From Symsagittifera roscoffensis (lineage: Eukaryota; Xenacoelomorpha; Acoela; Convolutidae), in NCBI RefSeq assembly GCF_963678635.1, contig NC_087068.1:18231872-18295871 (forward strand): a stretch of DNA of 64,000 bases, in the 5' to 3' direction. A program made the translations under genes and the position numbers. Positions 55,149-64,000 of the stretch are shown here, in pieces (the first letter of the stretch is position 1; every line of letters starts with the position of its first letter). The notes beneath the pieces were generated by a model, which saw only the letters and a program-made list of their open reading frames with translations, did not search any database and was not told the origin of the DNA.

Positions 55149-56579
55149 TCAGGCATCGTTTTGGTGGATTCTTCGTATATCCCAACCAAACTCATCGTCT
55201 AGAGCGTCAATTCGTCGAATCACTTGTTGCTCCAACTTCCTCGAAACACTCACCGGCTTATTTTCAATCATCATCAGCTTCAGATTTTCGTGAGTTTGAA
55301 TCATGCGACTATTTAGTCTCAGCAACTTTTTATGAGAGGTTCCGTTTGAATTGTTGCTGTCATTTATACTCGCGGATCTCAAACTCAAAACTTGGAGCAA
55401 AGGTGTTTGCTGTAGAATATCAACTGCAACGTCTAAAAGCTCTTTCCTCGAATGTCGAGCTTCGAAAATTACATTCACGATTTTGAGTCGATTCGTGATT
55501 TGTGCGAATAGTTTTTTGAATCGTTCGACGTTGAAATGAAAACCGACAAAGAGGCATAGCTCTTCAATGTCGTCGCAATCGTGTATCTGGGGCATCAGAC
55601 GGTAGTGAATCCTGACTGTTTTTATGTTGTGGGGGAGGGGGCTAAGTCTAAATAAGGGGGGACCGTATGTCTTCATATTATCAGTACTGTGTAAAATACT
55701 CAAATACTCCAACTTTGGAAAATGAGCGCTCAAAAAGTCCCCGAAGAAAACATTTTTCTTGTTTATAAACTGAACTTCAAGTCTCGCAGCGCGAGGAAAC
55801 ATCGGATTTGTTGCTGCTAAAAACTTGTCAGTGTCCGTAAGTTCTTCAATTTTGATAACCTTCAAATGATTGAACTTGGAGAGAGTCAGAACATCAATTT
55901 TATGATTGTTATTAGGAGTTGTAAGCATTGTTTTGACGTTGATATTTTTGATACAGGGACAAAATACGAGTAAATCATCGATTATCGTTTTTTCGATAGA
56001 AATCGGTGTTTTAACTTCCACCGATTTTATTTTTGATCGAATTGCAGTATCGATCGGATTTTCCATGCTTGACTTTTTGGTATCATAATAATCGGATGCT
56101 TTGAAAGATATACTAACAATCGTGTTTTCGTTCGCTAAAATCTCGATGATTTTGCATGAGGTTTTGTAAACATAGTTTTTCAGGTCTTCAGTTTGAAAAT
56201 TTAATAGCAAATTTTGTAAATTGTGTTTCAGGAATTGTGTGTAATCTGTAAATTGATCTAAAATATGCTCAATGTCATATTGAGAAAAAGCGTTATCGTT
56301 GAAAGAAAACGTAATTTTTGTAAATTTCCATTGAGTTTTTTCAGAGACATAGTTTAAACGCCGTTGAATGTTGTTCAAATTTTGCTCCGGTAACGGCAAT
56401 GATAATTCTAGCTTAAGTTTGAGGGGTAAATCATTTATCGATTGATACAAATCGTGGCATGTTAAACGCAGTTGAAAAATACTAAAATTATCAGAAATTT
56501 TTCTATTTGCACTTTCAAAATTGATCAAAAGCTGGCAAATTTTGCGAACGTTTTCTTTCGATAACTCAGTCAGAGACAT
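55149..56579 (-). CDS. F-box-like single-exon host gene (476 aa)
   Basis: An intact frame of 476 codons starts at ATG 56579, with A at -3 (ACTAAAATG), and ends in TGA. Residues about 4-52 resemble an F-box: a LSKENVRKICQLL helix, then FSIFQLRLTCHDLYQSI. The rest is built of alternating strands and helices with Leu-spaced segments (such as FPKLEYLSILHSTDNM), as in divergent leucine-rich-repeat tails of animal F-box proteins. Such proteins usually recruit substrates to SCF ubiquitin ligases through SKP1. The F-box match is weak by eye and the repeats are irregular. No introns are needed. It is the only gene here that looks intact and non-mobile. Confidence 0.6.
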   Translation of the reverse strand: MSLTELSKENVRKICQLLINFESANRKISDNFSIFQLRLTCHDLYQSINDLPLKLKLELSLPLPEQNLNNIQRRLNYVSEKTQWKFTKITFSFNDNAFSQYDIEHILDQFTDYTQFLKHNLQNLLLNFQTEDLKNYVYKTSCKIIEILANENTIVSISFKASDYYDTKKSSMENPIDTAIRSKIKSVEVKTPISIEKTIIDDLLVFCPCIKNINVKTMLTTPNNNHKIDVLTLSKFNHLKVIKIEELTDTDKFLAATNPMFPRAARLEVQFINKKNVFFGDFLSAHFPKLEYLSILHSTDNMKTYGPPLFRLSPLPHNIKTVRIHYRLMPQIHDCDDIEELCLFVGFHFNVERFKKLFAQITNRLKIVNVIFEARHSRKELLDVAVDILQQTPLLQVLSLRSASINDSNNSNGTSHKKLLRLNSRMIQTHENLKLMMIENKPVSVSRKLEQQVIRRIDALDDEFGWDIRRIHQNDA

Positions 56580-59500
56580 TTTAGTCAGATTTAAAAAAAA
56601 TAAAGTTGCTGTTCGATAATTTTATTAGCATTGTGTAAATTTTTAATTAGCTGAAAACTCTTGATTGGAAATTTTATTTGCTGTTGAAGAGTTCACTTTT
56701 ACCTCAAGTAAACCAATTCAACCATTCAAACTAATTCAATTGCCTTCAAATTGGAAGAAGAAAAATATATTTGACCAGATGTTCGTACATTTACAGTTCT
56801 GACAAAGCCGAAGTAAATAATCATAAAATTAATGAGATTTTGTTTGATTTCAATAAATTTTCAGATTTTTGGTTTGAAAACATCTATATTTGTTCGAGTT
56901 TCTGAATAATGAATGACTCAAATTCGTTTTACTATGTCATTTTTTAATCAAATTCCAGAACTTCATATCGGCAGAGATTCAACGTTTTTAACGACTTAAA
57001 TGAAATCAATAAATTTTTGCTCTGTTAACAAAAGGATTTTTTCTAAGCCTGTCAATTGCAAACAACAATGACATTATTAAAATAGATGGAAAACCCCCCA
57101 ACCGAATTGCACCAATCAACACAGAATGCTTTTTTTAGTTTGTACAAGGCAAGGATTCATCCACGAATTGTGAATTTTTTTAGATGAGGTGAGACTGTAA
57201 TCCGTCTTATTAACTTTCCAAGCATGAAGTTAAATCAGGACAGAAATGTTGACAAATTTGCCATTTTCAGTCAAATGACAACATCGGGCTCAAAAAATAA
57301 AATTTTCAGATGACTATGGCTGAACAAAAATTTTCTAATGGGCCTTATGGGGCAGTTGGAACCTTCAGGACTTTCGCCCTGATTAAACAGTTAAGTTAAA
57401 TTTTTTTGATGAAAGATCGACTGGCTTTATAGGTGAAGATGTCTCCGATTTGTTTATGTTTAAGAATACTTAAACGGTAACTTGCCAAATGTCATAACTT
57501 CCTAATGGCAACAGAACAAAACTTTTCCCAAATGGCATAATTTTCAAGTTTTCCACCATACCAAGTGCTTTCTCAACTAATATTTCTCCTTATTAGGAAC
57601 GAGAAGATGTGTGAACAAGGTTTGAGTTTATTGCTTCCAAACAAACTTGAGTGACAGTTTTGCTGGAAAAATCACTCAAAAATAATTAGGAACAACTTAT
57701 GCTTTTGATAAAAGTTCTTAAATTTTTTTTCCAGATAACGTCAAACAACAATTGAATTGACAACATTACTACTTTTCACACCTTTTTCATAAACAAAGAT
57801 CTCGCAAAAAAAAATTTCAATGTAATTGTTGCATGGAAATTATGCCATTTGGGAAGTTTCTCATTTTTGTGCCATTTGGTAATTATGCCATTTGAGATAT
57901 AATCTATTCAAACTATAGAGTGTAGTCTATACTTAAACAATCGTTTATTAATGCTCTTCAGTAAGCAGTCATATACTATTTTAACCAATAAAATTCGAGA
58001 TGAGAAAGCAAACTTACGAAATTATTAATTTTTATTTATTAATTTCCTCCTTGTCTCGATTCTGACTGGTTAATATAATATTTGTCTGCTTACTGACGAC
58101 TATGAATACGTGGTTGTCTGAATACTGCTAACCTTAAACTATCAATCGAAGACAAATCAGTGGAATATAATAGATGATGGCTTTCACAAAATGGCTTATA
58201 GGGCCAAACGTTTCCGGCGCAAGAACATTTTAAATTCATAGCTTCTTGAAAATCAATGGAAAAAAAACAAATCAGTAAGCTAATGGAAAAAGTCTGAAAA
58301 GTAATTAAAACGAAAAGCGAAAAAAATCAGATTCGTTTTTTTGACACTGATACAACTTTTTTTAGAATACAAATTACGGCCAAAAGACATCACACTTAAT
58401 CCCTATAAAAAATTTTTTTTAATTAATCTTAATTGTTTGGGAAAAATCAGACTCAACATTATAAACCTCTCCGTCTACGTGAAAGGGTCAGATTAGCAAG
58501 AGTTACATAAATGTAGTTTCAGACAATAAAAATTGTACACTGCAACTGGCTTGCCTCAGTTCAACTCAAAGTGATTAATTTACCGAGTTGGCTCACCACC
58601 AAAAACTTGGACCTGAAAAACAAATGGTCACTTTGTACTTTATGTGGCGTCTGGGGGGATACGTTTTACAAAAAACCTCAAATATACCAAAAAAAATTGT
58701 TTTTTGTTTTAGATTTAAATTTTTCATGTTATTACTGCTGCATAGACCTTTAAAGGCAGTCGCAAAATTCAGGGCTTCGCCTTGATATGAGCAGTCTTGT
58801 TAAATTTATTTTTTTTTATTTTAAACAACAATTAAAAATTGGGAAATTTTATCTCATTGTCTCCGTAAGAAGAATTTCAGACAAAACACTAGATTTAAAA
58901 AATTTCAGTATGGTGCCATCGCTTCACAATATTCGTTAAAAATTTTCTCACCAAAACGTGTTGACTTCGTTTGAATTAAGAAAAAAATGAAAATTAAAAA
59001 AAAAAACAATCAGGAAGGATATTAATAACTACTTTTGCAAAAAAGCATATTTTGCATATTAGCTAACGAGTATATTTTACGCTAATGTTTTGTTTGACAT
59101 TTGACGAAGGCTTTGTGAATTTACATGCTTTGTGTAGTTTGTTTCTTAAAGAATTTTTTTGATTTGGTTATCTAATTGTTTTATATTAAAAAAATTTTCA
59201 CTATCCGAGAGATTCAATGTCTTGAGTTCGAAACAAGTAACAAATATTCTACCTCCGGTTATTTTTTAAAAGAAAAAATGGGGACTTAACAATTGCAAAT
59301 TTCGCCATTTTTGGATAACTTAAGTGCATTTTTAACCCATTTTTAATCATGACGTAGCTTATGCGTCGAATTCAATAACTCCACTTTGGGGGTGTTCTCA
59401 TGATGGAGGGACCGAATGATGGAAAAATTCAAACCTGCCAGAATCGTTAGAAATTCCTATTCGCTAAATGACTTTTGCTCAAAACCGAAGTCATTATTAA

Positions 59501-61616
59501 CAGAAAAAGGACTAGTGCAGCACAGCAAAGCTTTTATATTTCATAAAAATCGTTTTTAGTTTTTTCATTGACGCGATTTCGATTTTCTTATATTAAAGTT
59601 TATGTATCTGCTTGTTTTCTCTTTGGTCAATGTTAATTTTAAAGGTTTGGATTTAATCACTATCTTTGTTTTTTCCGATTTATTTGAGATTTTTGAATAC
59701 TCAAGTGTAATTGGCTGAAATAAATTGAAAATTAGTTCCCATTCTAAATTGAATTAAAGCATTTTGATGGTTCAATATAGCTTATTGCTAGTTCTAAACT
59801 GAGACCTATAGTAAAATTGAATGTGCGTAGAAGATTTAACAACAAATCTGAAAAGTTTCCGATTTATTTTTATCAATTTCTATAATTTTTTTTTTCGAAA
59901 CAACTACTGCAGATACTTTTGAGCTGCCGGAACAACCAAAGCTTTGCCCTTATTTGGACAGTCTATAAGACATTTTACACCTTTTCAATCTTGTGGGGCT
60001 GACGAGAGTTTTTAAAAGATTGATCTTTTTATTTTGCATAATTGTTGATCAATCAATTAAAGCTGATAACAAAAATTTTTGAGTCCGCATTAAAAAAATT
60101 ACATCATTATAAAGTAAGTGATCGGTTTCCTCATAAAATCGTAAATAATTTTTAGAAAAAACGCGTTCAAACTTTTCGTGTCGATTGAAACCCTGTATAC
60201 ATACACATGATAGTTTAAGCGGAGCTCCGGATACTATCTTTGTAAAGGTGGCATAGCAAACTTATAAATTGCTCTAATAATAAAAATTTGTTTGGACAAA
60301 AATACCACAACCTGCTCAAATGTTTTGAACTTCGTTTCTTCGTTTGCAAGTCTGAACAAAAATGTATTTTTAATTTTTCAATATGCTAAATATTCAACGC
60401 ATGTAGATTTAAAACTAACTACCGCAGGTAAACGAAAGTTCTTAGCAGTTTAAATTCTAGGCGATGGATGTTTTGAGTGTTCTACCTTAAAAGCTTTAAA
60501 AATTTTGTGATCAATTGAGCAATCTCTCCCCCTTCTCGCATTGATAAAGCTCAATAGGTATTTGAAACATATTTATAACCAATTCTTGAAAATAGTTTGA
60601 ATGACGTGAAATCATAAAAGAGATTCTCCAAAGAATATGGAACGCCAAAATTCACAATACCAAAGCTCAAAATTGCATTCAGAGTAAGAAAATAATCAAT
60701 AAAACTGAAACAAATGAAGCGAATTTTTCTGCCCTTTTTGCGTACAATATTAAGGTGTTGGGGAGAACAGTTTTTGGTATTCGGATACAAGGCTAGAGCA
60801 CCAACCCTGATAATTTGTTTTCCTCAATGAGAGGCAATGGTCGCCCAAACAAAAAAAAATCTTTTTTTTTCAAATTTCAATTTTTTTCTTTCTCAAAATT
60901 TTTCTCAATACTCTTATAAAATGAACTTCAGTCGATCAATTTATTGCCTGCTATGAACTCATCAACTATCTACTTGCGTTTGTTGACGTCTTTTTGTATT
61001 GTCTTAGTTTTTGCTTGAAGGGGAGATAGCTCAATTGGTCATTACGGGGGTAAGATTGCTTAATTGATCCAAGTTTTGTCTTGATCTTCGTATGTTCAAT
61101 CAGTGAAAAAAACCACCCAGCAAATTTTGATTATTATATCTGAGTTAACATAAAATAGTCAAAGTTTTTAGTCTCACGTCTCATTTTGCAATCAACTCAA
61201 TGTATAACAATTTTTAGCTACCGATAAAAACATTATACTTAAGCTGTTAGCGTTGACTTTACGAGGTTGTTTTTTAAAGACAAAACGCGTTTGCATTTAG
61301 TTAGCTACCTCACGCGGAAGTTGTTCCAAATTGGACCAAAAGAACTAAACTTCAGAATATTAAAAATTGCAGGTGGGGATGAAACCCGATTTTTAACAAC
61401 ATAACGTTGATTACAAATTAGAACCAAAAGCCGAGGAAGACTTTATGCATAAAGTTTTCTAATTGAGTCTTCAACATTAGTAAGTAAACTTTATTTAAGA
61501 CAATTTGTCCTCGAAGGCTGTTCATATTTCAAGGGGAACCGCTGTTGAAGTTACCCTGATTAAGAATTATAAGCGTTTCTTGGGTTAATTTTCATGTCTT
61601 GGTATTTTTACCTGAA
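56580..61616. other. AT-rich intergenic DNA
   Basis: About 5 kb without credible coding sequence. The first 100 bases upstream of the F-box-like gene are the likely place for its promoter, but no distinctive box stands out. A repeated TGCCATTT word near 57830-57900 and homopolymer runs are the only structure noticed. Confidence 0.45.
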
Positions 61617-62537
61617 TGTGACATTCGACCAGAATGGCCAAAATGCAATTTATGCAGGATTCGAATTTTGAGCAGTAAGCCTTCCGAGTTGATGATTTCG
61701 AAGGATTAGCGACGTTATTGGAACGTTTAGCCAAACGGTGAGGGCTAGAATATTCTAGTATTTTAAATTTTCAAAAATTCGAATGATGACGTCACATTTC
61801 TGAGAAATGCTGAAACGGCCATTTTTAACAAAAGGCGAGTGAAGAACAGAACAACATTAGCTGCGCTAGCAACAACAACGAAATTGAGATCGGAAAACAA
61901 CAACGAGTTACAGAGTAACAGAAGAACACTCCGAGTTGCAACTATTGTGCTGCTACAATAGTTGCAAGGCCGTTGCGAACAACGGTGAAGGGTGAGAACC
62001 AGCCTTCCGGATTAGCGAGAAAATCAGGATTAGCGAGCTTGATCCAGCGGATTCATCAATCCGGAAGGGTAAAGGAACTGAAACTTTTATCCTGTTGCAT
62101 AAACTTTTAGCTTCCTGCCATGTCCTGACTTGAATTTAATTAATATCTGGATTCATTTTGATAGGGATGAGAAGCTAGGAGTTGGGGGAAAGGGTTGATC
62201 CATCTTCGATGGAGATGATGATTTTTATCTACTGAACAAAAACAATAGTAATATAATAAGTAGTAGCCCTGTTTTTAGGAGTGACCTCGTGGTCTGGGGA
62301 TACTGAGACCCAGCCATGAGCTCACTATTTCTGCATGTAATCTAGTTAATTTGAGTGTTTTGACCGAAGCCGAAAGCAGTAACGTTTTTGTCGACCCGAT
62401 GTTAGAAAAGACCACCGAAAAGTACTGGCTTGGTAGAGACGGTGAAAAGCATGCAAAGCTCTGTTTAGACGTTAGCCAGTCGTCTTAAGACTTAGTTTTG
62501 TTTTCCGTCGATATGTATCTTCCGGGCGAATGTTACA
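61617..62537 (+). repeat. 5' LTR of another copy of the giant element (921 bp)
   Basis: Starts TGTGACATTCG and ends GCGAATGTTACA. It is followed by a primer-binding site and leader rather than by flanking DNA, so it is a 5' LTR. It has the same hairpin at 62281-62325 and an exact inverted pair CCTTCCGGATT (62005) / AATCCGGAAGG (62059). It is more diverged from the two 3' LTRs than they are from each other. Confidence 0.8.
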
Positions 62538-64000
62538 TGTATGTTTTTATGGCGCTCCTGGGTGTTATTCTTTCGTAACATCATGACCGGCGGAACCGTT
62601 AACGAGCACTCCGCGCCGAGCGGATGCTCACATTAACGCCCTTAATAGGCCTAAACTGCCGGGGCGGAAGGGTAGTTCGGAACGCGGAAGCCTTCCGGAT
62701 TGCCGTGAATATTTTTTTAACCTAGTTAAGACCGAAAATTCATGAACCAGGAAGGGTGGGGGGAATCGCGAACCCCTCGTCCCCTGAGTGGTTTGTGACA
62801 AAAAACATTTAAAGATATAAGTAAAACCAAACAAAAAGTAGTATAGTACCCAAGAAAAACAAAAAACATAAAAAATTACCAAAAAAACCAAAAACAGTAA
62901 AAAAAAGTAGAAAATCAGTAGAAATCATCCCCCCAGACAAGATGTGATTCAACCCCCCCGTTTGTTGTTGATAGATATATTGTTGTTTCAGGCATTTATA
63001 TCAGTCAGGATCGTTACGATCAATTTTGTGGCCCGTTTGTGAGGCTTGTACTGTAGGGTTATTTGAGCATTTAAGCACGTTAATGTTAATTTGCGCTCAA
63101 TCCGGAAGGGTCAGCTGATTTGCGCTCAATTCGGAAGGGTCTTGGGTGAAGACCGATCCGGCAAGCAGTTCAAGGAGCAACAAGAAGGGGCTCAACGGCA
63201 ACAACAATCGACTGTTGGGTATCGTTAACAAGTTTTGTATCCCTTTTGGTACAAAAAGTAAGATAGTAATCTGTGGGGGGCTCGACAGTGCTGCACTGTA
63301 GTGACCCTTCACCGAACTGCGAATATCCGAGTTAAGCACCTTAATTCGGATAATAAACAAACCCGGAGGGGTATAGTATTACTAATATTATTATTCATAT
63401 AGCCTATATTAATAGTCATATATCGTTTTTCAGTGAAAAACAACGAAAACAGACCGGTTTTTAGGGTCAAAATAGCGATATTTTGATCCCCCCACAAGTC
63501 GCGATTTTTGAGATATAGATATTTTTTGAAACGAAAAAAAGCGCTAAGTTAGTGTGTTACATCGTAACTGCACTACTGTAATAAATAGAACCGGTTAACT
63601 TTAGTTCGGAAGTGGTTGGAACTAGTTTGGTAAAAAAAAAAAAAAAAATTTTCCCAATTTTTGATAGTAAGAAACACTAAAAATTTAGAAAATTTTTTGA
63701 AATTTTTGAGGTAGGACAGTAAAAATAGTTGTTCGGACAACGTCCACTAGTGAATCTACAAGTCTTAAAATCCGCTACCCGAAAGCCTTCCGGGTTGCAG
63801 AGAAATCGAACATAACGTGTTTGATTTGGTGGATTCATCAATCCGGAGGGGTCCAGGTAGCATAGTTTTTCGCAAATTTTTTCTACAATAGCGTTTTAGA
63901 TCGGGTCTTTTGCATTGAACTAGAAGAGTATAGGCCTTCTGAGCTCGGATCAATAATTTTTAGGTCGAAAGGACCAGATTTGCGGAAAAAGTTAGGCGGA
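62538..64000 (+). other. Leader of the right-hand giant element copy, cut by the window end
   Basis: Matches 2122-2719 first and then 440-1260 of the left end, showing that the undamaged leader is at least 1.46 kb long. It is non-coding on the sense strand, with CCGGARGGGT motifs (63101, 63131, 63364, 63843) and inverted partners (62691, 63784). An antisense frame of 87 codons at 63097-63360 has a counterpart at 407-673. Confidence 0.6.
62550..62565 (+). promoter_or_regulatory. Primer-binding site of the right-hand copy
   Basis: TGGCGCTCCTGGGTGT lies 12 bases after the LTR end. Its first 15 bases equal the primer-binding site of the unrelated element at 46126-46143. This supports the same unidentified tRNA primer for both. 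Confidence 0.6.

Noticed and set aside
61021-61090. tRNA-like start with an A-box resemblance (TAGCTCAATTGG)
   Set aside because: No proper B-box, no anticodon arm and no pairing acceptor ends could be found in the following 80 bases.

Overview
The window is eukaryotic and almost certainly from an invertebrate animal genome. It is built mainly of retroelements and AT-rich non-coding DNA, with one convincing host gene. The domain types fit an invertebrate: Ty3/gypsy Gag-Pol, LINE, Penelope-like, and a PHD-finger reverse transcriptase element. Several accessory proteins remind me of nematode repeat proteins, but I cannot prove the taxon. There is no bacterial-style gene packing, no CRISPR array, no rRNA and no convincing tRNA.

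Layout. Positions 1-23140 are dominated by one very large, decayed Ty3/gypsy-type LTR retrotransposon on the + strand. It begins with a rearranged leader and LTR end (1-2987). It continues with Gag (2988-5805), protease (about 6270-6583), reverse transcriptase/RNase H (6590-8652) and integrase (9375-11142). About 10 kb of additional coding sequence follows (11362-21404). This extra part contains a macro-domain-like protein, a coiled-coil protein, a canonical SGNH-hydrolase domain, a second SGNH-like protein and a long unrecognised multi-part polyprotein. A 3' UTR, a polypurine-like tract and a 903-bp 3' LTR (22238-23140) close the element. The reading frames are cut by many stops and frameshifts, and a catalytic Asp of the RT is replaced by Asn, so this copy is dead.

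Positions 19981-33527 are an imperfect tandem duplication of about 6.7 kb. Each unit holds the end of the accessory polyprotein, the 3' UTR, the LTR, a LINE fragment and a minus-strand PHD-finger/RT element. That RT element sits inside the LINE and is flanked by a 15-bp target-site duplication. After the second unit the LINE 3' end runs into a TAG microsatellite tail (34135-34222).

Positions 34.2-42.7 kb are AT-rich. They contain a decayed Penelope-like element on the minus strand with a hammerhead-ribozyme-like motif beside it (35345-36960), plus weak coding remnants. Positions 42.7-54.3 kb are a mosaic of direct repeats. They surround a truncated second Ty3/gypsy element (5' LTR, primer-binding site, Gag, start of protease; minus strand, 44645-46989) and a triplicated, decayed, unrecognised minus-strand coding sequence (47.1-49.6 kb). 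A single-exon, F-box-like host gene lies at 55149-56579 (minus). Positions 56.6-61.6 kb show nothing coding. From 61617 to the end, a further copy of the giant element begins (5' LTR, primer-binding site, leader), in the same orientation as the first.

How the parts work together. The large element has the usual Gag-PR-RT-RH-IN machinery plus a second gene block that looks designed to act on other molecules: ADP-ribose or a related ligand, and an ester or similar substrate. This block is the main novelty of the window.
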